Source of the DNA: Streptomyces harbinensis
GTDB lineage: Bacteria > Actinomycetota > Actinomycetes > Streptomycetales > Streptomycetaceae
Reading direction: 5' to 3'
DNA: 64,000 nt
Assembly (NCBI RefSeq): GCF_900116145.1
Contig: NZ_FPAB01000001.1
Span: 186,001 to 250,000, forward strand
Translations under genes and position numbers: made by a program
The notes under the pieces: generated by a model
Told to the model about the DNA's origin: nothing
The model's database searches: none
The model's input: the letters and a program-made list of their open reading frames with translations, nothing else
Shown here: positions 35,802 to 44,568 of the stretch, piece after piece
Layout of the letters: the number at the start of each line of letters is the position of its first letter
Position numbering within the stretch: position 1 is the stretch's first letter

Positions 35802-35846
35802 CCTACGAAATTCGCTGTGGTGCGCGGGCCCCTGGTGCATCGTAGG
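35802..35846. promoter_or_regulatory. Inverted repeat between divergent regulator and small-protein operon
   Basis: CCTACGA (35802-35808) and TCGTAGG (35840-35846) are perfect complements 31 bases apart, in the 118-base region between the two start codons. Candidate operator. Confidence 0.45.
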
Positions 35847-35902
35847 AGCGGCCGGACACGCTGTGCACGTAAACAACCGCAAGTGGTGAGAAAGGCCCAC
35901 CC

Positions 35903-36151
35903 ATGAGCACAGCACCCCAACCACCCACCTCTGCCGAAAGGCTGGCAACAGCCGAACGTGTCCGCACGGCCGAGCAGGTGGTGAACGAGGTCCGTGAGGC
36001 GATGACGGCGGCCGGGGTGATCCTGCCGTCCCTGCGCATCGACCTCGCGTCCTGCTCCGGTGACGCGAAGCGTCCCCTCATCGAACTCGGCCGCTGCAAC
36101 CTCGACATGGCGCGCAAGCTCGCTTCCGTCCTGCGGGGGTGCGCGCGGTGA
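35903..36151 (+). CDS. Small conserved hypothetical protein (first of three)
   Basis: 82 aa, mostly helical; ERLATAERVRTAEQVVNEVREAM then LPSLRIDLASCSG and IELGRCNLDMARKLASVL. No known domain. GAAAGG lies 7 bases before the ATG. First gene of an operon in which each stop overlaps the next GTG start. Faces the WhiJ-like regulator, a location where such small genes often occur in Streptomyces. Confidence 0.7.
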   Translation: MSTAPQPPTSAERLATAERVRTAEQVVNEVREAMTAAGVILPSLRIDLASCSGDAKRPLIELGRCNLDMARKLASVLRGCAR

Positions 36152-36312
36152 GCGAGTCCGCGGGGCTGCTGCCCACCCGGCGCGGGAAGACGGTCACCGT
36201 GCGGCTGAAGCGGCGCGATCCGGACCGCCGGCCCCGGCTGTCCGAACTCCTCGCCCAGGCGAACGCCCTCAGCGCCGCGAACCGGCGCGGCAAGGGAGGT
36301 GCCGGAGCGTGA
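36148..36312 (+). CDS. Small basic hypothetical protein (second of three)
   Basis: 54 aa: starts VSESAGLLPTRRGKTVTV, then RLKRRDPDRRPRLSELL and NALSAANRRGKGG. Strongly basic with 12 Arg/Lys in the first 35 residues, so nucleic-acid binding is possible. GTG start overlaps the previous stop (GTGA, 36148-36151) and its stop overlaps the next GTG (36309-36312). Supported by coupling and high GC at third positions. Confidence 0.6.
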   Translation: MSESAGLLPTRRGKTVTVRLKRRDPDRRPRLSELLAQANALSAANRRGKGGAGA

Positions 36313-36548
36313 CCCGCGCCGTGCTGCGCTTCATGCGCTGGACCAGCGAACCCGACCGCGAACCGGACGCCGCGCCCCTCACCCACCGGATGCGCTGCGA
36401 TCTGTGCGGGGCCCGGTCGGACCGGACGGTGGTGTTCGGTGAGGCCCAGGACTGGCAGCTCGCCCACGCGGCCCGCAACCCGGACCACCTCACGTACACC
36501 GAAACCCTCACCCGCCCCTGGCGCGCCTGGATGAACGGCGCGGCCTGA
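36309..36548 (+). CDS. Small DUF7848-like protein (third of three)
   Basis: 79 aa: RMRCDLCGARSD and NPDHLTYTETLTRPWRAW resemble the DUF7848 family of small Streptomyces proteins, with a CxxC pair and His residues that could bind metal. GTG start in a GTGA overlap with the previous gene. The operon ends at the hairpin 36555-36582. Family name given from memory. Confidence 0.65.
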   Translation: MTRAVLRFMRWTSEPDREPDAAPLTHRMRCDLCGARSDRTVVFGEAQDWQLAHAARNPDHLTYTETLTRPWRAWMNGAA

Positions 36549-36554
36549 CGCGAA

Positions 36555-36582
36555 AGGCCCTCCGGAGTCCTCCGGAGGGCCT
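36555..36582. terminator. Terminator between the small-protein operon and tRNA-Thr
   Basis: 13-bp perfect stem AGGCCCTCCGGAG/CTCCGGAGGGCCT (36555-36567 with 36570-36582), six bases past the operon's last stop; can serve both strands. Confidence 0.85.
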
Positions 36583-36595
36583 GTCCCCGTTGCCG

Positions 36596-36669
36596 AGCCG
36601 CCTGTCGGATTCGAACCGACGACCTACGCTTTACAAGAGCGGTGCTCTGGCCAGCTGAGCTAAGGCGGC
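36596..36669 (-). tRNA. tRNA-Thr (anticodon UGU)
   Basis: Minus-strand cloverleaf of 74 nt: acceptor GCCGCCT/AGGCGGC, D-arm TAGCTCAGCTGGCCAGAGCA, anticodon loop CTTGTAA giving UGU (reads ACA), T-arm GTCGGTTCGAATCCGAC. CCA is not encoded. The outermost anticodon-stem pair looks mismatched (C-U). Confidence 0.95.
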
Positions 36670-36813
36670 AGGCCCCGAACATCAACTTCCGGGGCGCAGA
36701 CAGCCTACAACGCTTCCCTTCCGCCCGGGCAGTACCCGGGCAGTGCCCACGCGCCGCCGTCCCGGTGCCCCGGGGCCCTTGCCCAGGCCGCTCGTAGCGA
36801 CTGGGATGGCGGG

Positions 36814-37536
36814 ATGGATCTCACTGCGCGGGTGTTCATCGACACCCTTCGGACGTTCCAGTCCGACGAGGAGCGGACGAAGATCAGCAAGTACTACAAG
36901 GGGGGTGGTGAGACCGAGGTCATCGGCGTCCGGATGAAGAACACCTTCGACACGGCCGCCCGGTTCGCCGGGATGCCGCTGGCCGAGGTGGAGGCGTTGC
37001 TCGACTCGCCGTACTACGAGGCGCGGATGGGGGCGGTGAGCATCCTCGACTTCAAGGCGCGCCGCAAGCGGATCACCGACGACGAGCGGCGCGCGCTGTA
37101 CGACCTCTACATGGAACGGCACGACCGGATCGACAACTGGGATCTGGTCGACCGGGCGGCGCCCCGGGTGGTCGGCTGGTATCTGCTCGACAAGCCGCGC
37201 GCCCCGCTGTACGAACTCGCGCGCTCGGCCGACATCTGGGAGCGGCGCACGGCGATCACGGCGACGTTCTGGTTCATCCGGCAGGGAGACATCGACGACG
37301 CCCTGCACATCGCCGGGCTCCTGCTGGACGACGCGGAGGAGCTGATCCACAAGTCGGTGGGTACGGCGCTGCGCGAGGTCGGCAAGGTGGATCAGGAGCG
37401 GCTGGTCCGCTTTCTGCGCGAGCAGCCGGCCCTGCCCCGGGTCACGCTGCGGTACGCGACCGAGAAGCTGCCGCCGGAGCTGCGGGCGGAGTTGCTGGGC
37501 GCCGGGGACACGGCCCGGTCACCGGGGAAGGGCTGA
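36814..37536 (+). CDS. AlkD-like DNA alkylation repair protein
   Basis: 240 aa of HEAT-like helical repeats. YYKGGGETEVIGVRMKN and the DNWDLVD motif (about 108) with an Asp typical of AlkD-type DNA glycosylases, which excise alkylated bases. Full length for the family. ATG follows GGGATGGCGGG, a weak ribosome site. No SOS box seen before it. Confidence 0.88.
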   Translation: MDLTARVFIDTLRTFQSDEERTKISKYYKGGGETEVIGVRMKNTFDTAARFAGMPLAEVEALLDSPYYEARMGAVSILDFKARRKRITDDERRALYDLYMERHDRIDNWDLVDRAAPRVVGWYLLDKPRAPLYELARSADIWERRTAITATFWFIRQGDIDDALHIAGLLLDDAEELIHKSVGTALREVGKVDQERLVRFLREQPALPRVTLRYATEKLPPELRAELLGAGDTARSPGKG

Positions 37537-37598
37537 CCGTACGGTGGCGGGGCATGCGGTGCCGCACCGCATGCCCCGGAGCCGGACGGCCGGCCGGT

Positions 37599-38117
37599 TC
37601 ACGCCTCGCCGGGTACCGCTCCCCCGCCGCCGAAGCGCGTCGTCTGGTCGTGGCGGGCGGCGTCCGCCGCCGTCGTGCCGGTGTCCCAGCGCCGGGGGCG
37701 GGAGCCGCGCAGCACTCGTTCGACCGGGGCCCAGCCGGCCGCCCGGGGGCGGTCCCAGCCGGGGGGCGGGGTCAGGGCCTCGATGGCGGCGGCGGTGTCG
37801 ACGCGGACCCGGTCCCAGGCGTGGATGATCCGGCCCTCCCCGAGCGCGATGCCGACGTGGCCCCAGTTGCGGCGTGTGCCGAACAGTTCGCCGACGCTGT
37901 CGAAGAAGACGAAGGCGCCGCGCGGCGGCACTCCCTCGCGGGTGGCGGCCTCGTAGGCGGTGGCGGACTCGTGGGCGGTGTCGCCGCCGAAGAGTTCGAG
38001 GTGGTTGGCGCGTTCGTAGGCGTCCTCGGCGAAGGCGAGGCAGCGGGTGGCGTAGGCGGTGGAGCCGAGGTGGTGCTCGGCCCAGGCGATGGCGTTGTCG
38101 ACGCGGGCGTCCTCCAT
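37599..38117 (-). CDS. NlpC/P60-like hydrolase
   Basis: 172 aa. Possible catalytic Cys in YATRCLAFAEDAYE (about 26) and His in NWGHVGIALGEGRIIHAW (about 88), the order found in NlpC/P60 papain-like peptidases; GAFVFFDSVG precedes the His. No signal peptide, so it may act inside the cell. C-terminal 35 residues are disordered. Divergent from the SOS-box gene; start ATG at 38117 lacks a strong ribosome site. Confidence 0.75.
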   Translation of the reverse strand: MEDARVDNAIAWAEHHLGSTAYATRCLAFAEDAYERANHLELFGGDTAHESATAYEAATREGVPPRGAFVFFDSVGELFGTRRNWGHVGIALGEGRIIHAWDRVRVDTAAAIEALTPPPGWDRPRAAGWAPVERVLRGSRPRRWDTGTTAADAARHDQTTRFGGGGAVPGEA

Positions 38118-38212
38118 CCGCCGATGGTGCGGGCGCGGCTCCGGGAGCGCCAGCGGTTTTCCCTGACCCGGCCGCCGGTGGCGCGGCTTCCGCCGTTCCG
38201 CTCCCCTCTGTG

Positions 38213-38226
38213 CGAACATGTGTTCG
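38213..38226. promoter_or_regulatory. SOS box (LexA site)
   Basis: CGAAC-ATGT-GTTCG is a perfect match to the Gram-positive/actinobacterial LexA consensus CGAACNNNNGTTCG. It ends 26 bases before the start of the gene at 38253 and lies in the region shared with the divergent NlpC-like gene. Confidence 0.8.
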
Positions 38227-38252
38227 AGAGATCGAGCGTCACGGAGGAGCCC

Positions 38253-38912
38253 ATGACTCAGCCCAGTTGCTATCTCCTGGAGTTCTCCGTCGGATCCGGC
38301 GGGGCCCGCAAGGGCGACATCTACGCCGCGGGCACCCTCGCCGACGTCCGGCGGGCGTTCGAGGAGGCGGACCACCTCGACCCGTACCTGCTGCTCTGGT
38401 ACGGGGCCTGCCTGCGGCTGTGGGTGGCCCGGCACGGCACCGTCACCGGCGGGGTCGATCTGCGGCCGTACGTACGCTGCACCGACCCCGCCTACGACGC
38501 CACCGTCCGCCGGCTGCTGCTCGACCCGGACGGGACGAACGGCGACCTCCTCGACGACCTCGACGGGGCGCTGTCCGAACACGGCTGGGACATGCTCGCC
38601 GCGCTGCCGCTGCTGGACCGGGTGCTCGCCCTGCGCGACCGGGGCGGGCCGGCGGCGGAGGCCGAGGAGCGGCTGGCCGTGGCCGCCGCCGAGACCGGTG
38701 ATCTGCCGCTGCCGGCCGGTGGACGGCCGGTGGCCGGGCTGTGGCTGGACTGGGCGGCGCTCGGCCGGCGGGCGCCGGCCCTGGAGGTGCCGCTGCTGAC
38801 CGAGGGGCCGGTCAGCGTGGCGCTGGCGCGCGGCGTGCCCCGGGACCCGGACAGCTATCTGTGCGCCGGGGTGGCCGGCGAACTCGTCGCCGGGGCCAAC
38901 CACCTGGAGTGA
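38253..38912 (+). CDS. Hypothetical protein with SOS box
   Basis: 219 aa, soluble, acidic; TQPSCYLLEFSVGSGG, LWYGACLRLWVARHGTVTGG and GDLLDDLDGALSEHGWD are the most distinctive parts. No family recognised. GGAGGAGC precedes the ATG. The perfect LexA site just upstream predicts induction by DNA damage. It could act with the divergent NlpC-like protein, but that is only positional. Confidence 0.75.
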   Translation: MTQPSCYLLEFSVGSGGARKGDIYAAGTLADVRRAFEEADHLDPYLLLWYGACLRLWVARHGTVTGGVDLRPYVRCTDPAYDATVRRLLLDPDGTNGDLLDDLDGALSEHGWDMLAALPLLDRVLALRDRGGPAAEAEERLAVAAAETGDLPLPAGGRPVAGLWLDWAALGRRAPALEVPLLTEGPVSVALARGVPRDPDSYLCAGVAGELVAGANHLE

Positions 38913-39036
38913 GCGGCGCGGCGCCCGGCACCCGGACGGACCTGCCGGGCGCGGCCCGCTCCCCGGGCCCGCCACGGCCACAAACGCCCAGGTCCGAGCG
39001 GTCGGGGGACGACGCGCACTTTTTCGCACAGGACTC

Positions 39037-39066
39037 GTGACAAACGTTGTCCCTTCGCGTTAGGTT
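39037..39066 (+). promoter_or_regulatory. msiK promoter with operator-like repeat
   Basis: GTGACA (39037-39042) and TAGGTT (39061-39066) with an 18-base spacer. GACAA-ACG-TTGTC (39039-39051), an inverted repeat, overlaps the -35 and spacer, as expected for a repressor such as a LacI-family protein. Confidence 0.5.
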
Positions 39067-39154
39067 CGCACTGCGTTCACAAGGACGGTGGACGTGGCGC
39101 CTTCCTACTCGGATCGTCCGGCACGTTCCTGCCGGTAGAAGGAGAGAACAGAAC

Positions 39155-40279
<1,125 letters not shown>

Positions 40280-40299
40280 TACGTCCCCCTTTCGTGGCC

Positions 40300-40342
40300 G
40301 AGGGCCGCGCATTCCGTACCGGGTACGGGATGCGCGGCCCTC
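40300..40342 (+). terminator. msiK terminator
   Basis: 20-bp stem (40300-40319 with 40323-40342) with one G-U pair and a 3-base loop, 20 bases past the msiK stop. Confidence 0.85.
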
Positions 40343-40377
40343 GCGCGTCAAGGGGCCATTCGAAAACAGCAAAACAC

Positions 40378-40397
40378 GGTCACTCTTGAGAGTGACC
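40378..40397. promoter_or_regulatory. 20-bp palindrome upstream of the small secreted protein gene
   Basis: Arms GGTCACTC and GAGTGACC are perfect complements around TTGA. The core is TCAC-N8-GTGA. It lies about 85 bases before the GTG at 40480. Likely operator of an unidentified dimeric regulator. Confidence 0.55.
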
Positions 40398-40479
40398 AAC
40401 TGCCATCAAACCGCTACTCCTCGCTACGATCGCAGGGCCCGTCCAATCCACCCGTCGTCTCGCGAGGAAGACACCACCA

Positions 40480-40929
40480 GTGAATCTGGCTGTTCGCCGC
40501 ATCGGCAGAAGTCTCGCCATTGTCCTCCCCGTTGTCCTGGTGCTCTCCGGGACCATGGCCATCACCAAGGTGCCCTGGGCGTCCACCCCGTCCGAGGCGC
40601 TGCTGCTGCCGGCCTCCGCCGAGGCGGACACCACCGCCGCGGCCGAGGGGGCCGAGGAGACGGCCGCCCCGGCACCCGAGCAGGTCCTCCAGGACCACCT
40701 CGTCGCCACCCTGCGCAAGGAGGACCCGAGCGTCGCGCTCACCGCCCTCCAGGAGGCCGTGGACCGCGAACCGTCCTTCGCCGAGCACTGCATGGACATC
40801 GCGCGGGCGCTCGGCCGGGCCGCCGTGGAGAAGTACGGCAGCGCGGTGCGGGCCCAGCAGCACGCCCGCCCGGTCTGCGACACGTCCTTCGCGACGGGCG
40901 TCATGGAGCTGAGCCCGTCCTGGGGGTGA
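40480..40929 (+). CDS. Small secreted or membrane-anchored protein
   Basis: 149 aa. N-terminal hydrophobic helix (SLAIVLPVVLVLSGTMAI, about 11-28), an Ala/Glu/Pro-rich stretch, then a helical domain (about 68-149) with two Cys (EHCMDIA and RPVCDTS) that could pair outside the cell. No family recognised. GAGGAAG precedes the GTG start. A 20-bp palindrome upstream suggests specific regulation. Confidence 0.72.
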   Translation: MNLAVRRIGRSLAIVLPVVLVLSGTMAITKVPWASTPSEALLLPASAEADTTAAAEGAEETAAPAPEQVLQDHLVATLRKEDPSVALTALQEAVDREPSFAEHCMDIARALGRAAVEKYGSAVRAQQHARPVCDTSFATGVMELSPSWG

Positions 40930-40989
40930 CGCCGCGAGCCCGGGGAGCGGCCCGGGGCGCCGTCGGAGGGATCCCGTAGGCTGCGGAGC

Positions 40990-41718
40990 ATGACTGTTGC
41001 CCCGCAGCCCACGCAGGCGGTGGTCCTGGCCGGCGGCCAGGGATCCCGGCTGCGGCCCTACACCGATGACCGGCCCAAGGCGATGGTGGAGATCCCCGGT
41101 ACCGGGGTGCCGATCATCGGCCACCAGCTGCGCTGGCTCGCCGCCGAGGGCGTCACCGACGCCGTGATCTCCTGCGGCCATCTCGCCGAAGTGCTCCAGG
41201 AGTGGCTGGAGAAGGCCGAGCTGCCGCTGCGGGTGTCCACCGTCGTGGAGACCGAGCCGCTCGGCCGCGGCGGCGGGCTGAAGTACGCGGCGGCGGCGCT
41301 GCCCCGTCCCGACGAGGCGTGGTACGCCACGAACGGCGACATCTGGACCAGCTTCTCGCTGCGGGACATGGCCGCCTTCCACGCCGAGCGGGACGCCACC
41401 GCGACGCTGGCGCTGGCCAGGCCGCGCATCCCGTGGGGCGTGGTGGAGACCGACGAGTTCGGTCACGTCCTCGACTTCATCGAGGCCCCGCCGTCCCCGT
41501 ACCTGGTCAACGCCGGCATCTACGTCTTCGCCCCCGAGTTCACGGCGCTGCTGCCGGACCGGGGCGACCACGAGCGCACCACCTTCCCCCGGCTCGCCAG
41601 GTCCCGCCGGCTGGCGGGCTTCGACCTGCCGCAGGGCACGTTCTGGCGGGCCATCGACACCGCCAAGGACCTCACCGAGGCCGCCCGCGAGCTGGACGCC
41701 CACCAGGCGCGCGGCTGA
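40990..41718 (+). CDS. Nucleotidyltransferase (sugar-1-phosphate type)
   Basis: 242 aa. Nucleotidyl transferase fold: VVLAGGQGSRLRPYTDDRPKAMVEI in parts (about 11-35; GGxGxRLxP loop and PK lysine), YATNGDIW (about 118, metal-binding Asp), and a C-terminal FWRAIDTAKDL. Activates a sugar 1-phosphate, perhaps mannose- or glucose-1-phosphate; substrate cannot be read from sequence. Shorter than GalU or ManC. TAGGCT lies 7 bases before the ATG, leaderless type. Confidence 0.88.
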   Translation: MTVAPQPTQAVVLAGGQGSRLRPYTDDRPKAMVEIPGTGVPIIGHQLRWLAAEGVTDAVISCGHLAEVLQEWLEKAELPLRVSTVVETEPLGRGGGLKYAAAALPRPDEAWYATNGDIWTSFSLRDMAAFHAERDATATLALARPRIPWGVVETDEFGHVLDFIEAPPSPYLVNAGIYVFAPEFTALLPDRGDHERTTFPRLARSRRLAGFDLPQGTFWRAIDTAKDLTEAARELDAHQARG

Positions 41719-41757
41719 CCGCGCCGCCGGCCGCGGGCGCCCCGCCCGGCACCGTGC

Positions 41758-42747
41758 CTACGGCTGCGCCGGGTACGCCGTCCGCAGCCAGTCCACCAGC
41801 AACGCCCCGACCTCCTCGGGGCGTTCCTGCTGCACCCAGTGGCCGGTGTCCGGCAGAAGATGCGAGGAGACCAGCCCCGGCAGCGTGGTGGGGAAGGCGT
41901 CGATGGCGGCCGACAGCCAGTCGGCGGACCCGTCCGCGGCGCCGCAGATGAACAGCGACGGCTGGGTGAGCGGCGCGCCGTTCCACGGCGCCAGATCCTC
42001 CCAGTCCCGGTCCATGGTGCGGTACCGGTTCAGCGCGCCCGCGAAGCCGGTGCGCTCGAACTCCCCGGCGTACACGTCGAGGTCGGCCTCGGTCAGCCAG
42101 GCGGGCGGCCCGTCGGAGGGGAAGCGGTCCGCCATCCGCGCCCCGGCCGGGACGAAGTACAGGGCCGGGTCGACGGCGGGGCCGCTCATGCCCGCGTAGC
42201 AGCCCGCCAGCCAGCCCCGTACGTCCGCCTCGATCTCCGCCTCGGCGCGGCCCGGCTGCTGGAAGTAGCGGACGTAGAACTCCTCCTCGCCGCCCATCGC
42301 GGCGAACACCTCGCTCGGGCGCGGCCCGCCCGGCGGCGTGTACGGCACGCTGAGCATGCCGACCGCCGTGAAGACGTCGGGCCGCAGCAGCGCCGCGTGC
42401 GCGGCGATCCCGGAGCCCCAGTCGTGGCCGATGACGGCGGCGGTGCGCTCGCCGAGCGCGGAGACCACGCCCACCGCGTCGCCGACGAGCGCGAGCATGC
42501 GGTACGCGTCCACGTCCGCCGGCTTGGAGGAACGGCCGTAGCCGCGCACGTCCACGGCCACCGCCCGGTAGCCGGCGGCGGCGATGACGGGCAGTTGGTG
42601 GCGCCAGGAGTACCAGGACTCGGGGAAGCCGTGCACCAGCAGCACGAGCGGGCCGCTGCCCTGCTCCACGCAGTGGATCCGGCCGCCCTGGACCGGCACG
42701 GTGCGGTGGACGGGGCCCGGCGGCTGTTGCGTCGGCTGTTCCGGCAT
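41758..42747 (-). CDS. Epoxide-hydrolase-like alpha/beta hydrolase
   Basis: 329 aa. Oxyanion motif LVHGFPESWYSWR (about 39), nucleophile Asp in GHDWGSGIA (about 107), and C-terminal His in LPDTGHWVQQE (about 303); the Asp nucleophile and lid tyrosines (YVRYF, YRTMDRDW) point to soluble epoxide hydrolase-like enzymes rather than serine esterases. Dehalogenases are related. Cytoplasmic. GGGAGCAG upstream. Confidence 0.88.
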   Translation of the reverse strand: MPEQPTQQPPGPVHRTVPVQGGRIHCVEQGSGPLVLLVHGFPESWYSWRHQLPVIAAAGYRAVAVDVRGYGRSSKPADVDAYRMLALVGDAVGVVSALGERTAAVIGHDWGSGIAAHAALLRPDVFTAVGMLSVPYTPPGGPRPSEVFAAMGGEEEFYVRYFQQPGRAEAEIEADVRGWLAGCYAGMSGPAVDPALYFVPAGARMADRFPSDGPPAWLTEADLDVYAGEFERTGFAGALNRYRTMDRDWEDLAPWNGAPLTQPSLFICGAADGSADWLSAAIDAFPTTLPGLVSSHLLPDTGHWVQQERPEEVGALLVDWLRTAYPAQP

Positions 42748-42844
42748 GGTGGCTGCTCCCTCTGTGTCGTCCCTCTTCGGACCCGATCATCGTCCGGCGC
42801 GGCCCCGCCCGGGCCAAGACACCTTGCCGTTCCGGCAACACGCG

Positions 42845-42885
42845 CCCCGGCCCCGGTGCGGGTGGAGCGCGCACCGGGGCCGGGG
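42845..42885 (-). terminator. Terminator of the DoxX gene
   Basis: 16-bp perfect stem (42845-42860 with 42870-42885), 9-base loop, 44 bases past the DoxX stop. Confidence 0.8.
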
Positions 42886-42928
42886 GGGTCAGCGGGGGAC
42901 GGTCAGCCGCCGCTGCCGATGACGCCGC

Positions 42929-44464
42929 CTAACCGAGCAGCCCTCCGATCGGATCCAGGCTGCTGCGATTGCCATCACCCCCCTCGTCGGCGGGGCCGCC
43001 GTCCGACTCCGCCGAGGGTTCACCGCCGTCGCCACCCGGGCTCGGAACCTGCTCGGGGGTGCTGCTCTGCGAGGGCGGCGCGGCCGGCGGGGCGGCCGGC
43101 GGCTGCGGCGCGGGCACGGTCTGCTCGCTGCGCGGCTGCTCCTCCTCCGCCGTCTCCTGCGGCTCCTCGGCACTCTCCTCCGGCGTCGCGGCATCCTCCC
43201 CGGCCGCACCGGCCGGGTCGTCCGCGCCGCCGACGCCCGCGCTCGGCTCGGTCTCGCCCGCGGTCTCCTCGCCCGCCTCCTCGGCCTCCTCCGCACTCTC
43301 CAGCGGCTGGCCGGGCAGGTGGTTGCGCGGCGGCTCGCCCGGCTCGGGCAGCCGGGCGATCTGCGAGGAGCGGACCGCGCCGCCCAGCACCGCGCCGATG
43401 AGCAGCGCCAGACCGATCAGCACGGTGGCCATGATCGCCCCGCGCCGCAGCACCCGGCGGCGCAGCTCGCTCAGCGGGGCGCGCGGGCCCAGGGTGCGCC
43501 ACGCCTCGCCCGCCAGCCGCGCGTCCAGCGAGTACACCGGGGCGCCCGCGATGATCAGCGGGCTCCAGGCGGCGAGCAGGATCAGATCGGGGGTGTCGTA
43601 GACGGGGCCGCTGCGCCAGGCCACCGTGACCAGCAGCGCCAGCGACAGCGCGGCGCCGATGGCGGCGGCGCACCGCTGCCACAGGCCGAAGATGGTCAGC
43701 ACGCCGACCACGATCTGGGTGAAGGCGACGGTGAGCCCGGCGGCCACCGGGTGGTTCAGCGCCCAGCTGTGCAGCGGGGCGGCCACGGCCCACGGCTCCA
43801 GCGAGGAGAGCCAGGTGACCATCGAGCCGCGTTCGCCGCCGTCGAAGTACACCGGGTCGGTGATCTTGCCCATGCCGGCCGAGATGGCGAGGAAGCCGAG
43901 CAGGAAGCGCAGCGGCAGCAGCACCACGCCCAGATCGAGCCGGCGGTCGGGCTTGTACGCCTGCCGGGCGTCCTGCGCGCGCCCGACGGTGACCGGCCTG
44001 CCGTCCGGCTGCCCGTCCCGGTCGCCGTCGTCCCCGGCGCCCGCGCCGAACGCGGGCGGCTCCTTGATCGGCGGCAGCAGCTGGGTCTCATCGGCGCCGC
44101 GGCGCGGCACCGGCACCGCGCCGAGGACCGAGGGGTCGAGCCGGGGCAGCACCTGGGTGGCCGGCCCGTCCGGCTCGGCGGCGATCGGGCGGGGCCGCTC
44201 CCGTACGGCGGTGGCGGTCGCGGTCGCCAGCAGCGAACTCATGCCCGCCGCACCGGCGGCGCCCGCTCCGGAGAGCACGACGGGGCGACGCCTGCCGGGG
44301 GGCGACGAGGTGGGTAGCTCCACCCGGAAGCTCGCGTGGTTCACGATGACTTGAGCGGGATCGCACGGCACCTTCACCGTGGAGAGCACCGACTGCTCGT
44401 CCTCGAAGAAACCGCGCGGCGTCCCCCCAGCGGGTGGGCGGTGTGTTCTGGTGTCCACACTCAT
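42929..44464 (-). CDS. DoxX-family membrane protein with long disordered ends
   Basis: 511 aa. Residues 1-165 are hydrophilic and low complexity, 170-330 hold a DoxX-type bundle of four helices (LLPLRFLLGFLAISAGMGKI, HPVAAGLTVAFTQIVVGVLT, CAAAIGAALSLALLVTV, DLILLAAWSPLIIAG), then another helix (about 355-375, IMATVLIGLALLIGAVLGG) and an acidic Glu/Ala/Pro-rich tail of about 130 residues. DoxX proteins are linked to redox or thiol stress in membranes; exact role unknown. Two 11-base direct repeats lie upstream. Same strand as rlmB, downstream of it. Confidence 0.85.
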   Translation of the reverse strand: MSVDTRTHRPPAGGTPRGFFEDEQSVLSTVKVPCDPAQVIVNHASFRVELPTSSPPGRRRPVVLSGAGAAGAAGMSSLLATATATAVRERPRPIAAEPDGPATQVLPRLDPSVLGAVPVPRRGADETQLLPPIKEPPAFGAGAGDDGDRDGQPDGRPVTVGRAQDARQAYKPDRRLDLGVVLLPLRFLLGFLAISAGMGKITDPVYFDGGERGSMVTWLSSLEPWAVAAPLHSWALNHPVAAGLTVAFTQIVVGVLTIFGLWQRCAAAIGAALSLALLVTVAWRSGPVYDTPDLILLAAWSPLIIAGAPVYSLDARLAGEAWRTLGPRAPLSELRRRVLRRGAIMATVLIGLALLIGAVLGGAVRSSQIARLPEPGEPPRNHLPGQPLESAEEAEEAGEETAGETEPSAGVGGADDPAGAAGEDAATPEESAEEPQETAEEEQPRSEQTVPAPQPPAAPPAAPPSQSSTPEQVPSPGGDGGEPSAESDGGPADEGGDGNRSSLDPIGGLLG

Positions 44465-44520
44465 CTAACCGAGTGACAGAGGTTTAAGACACTGCCTTGA
44501 CCCGAGGAATGTGTCCGCGA

Positions 44521-44541
44521 CCCGTCAAGTACCCGTCAAGT
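44521..44541. repeat. Two direct repeats upstream of the DoxX gene
   Basis: CCCGTCAAGT occurs at 44521-44530 and again at 44532-44541, an 11-base period. On the minus strand each contains TTGACGGG, so they may be alternative -35 elements or an activator site. Confidence 0.5.
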
Positions 44542-44568
44542 GACGGGGGATGGGCGCCGCCGCGCGCC

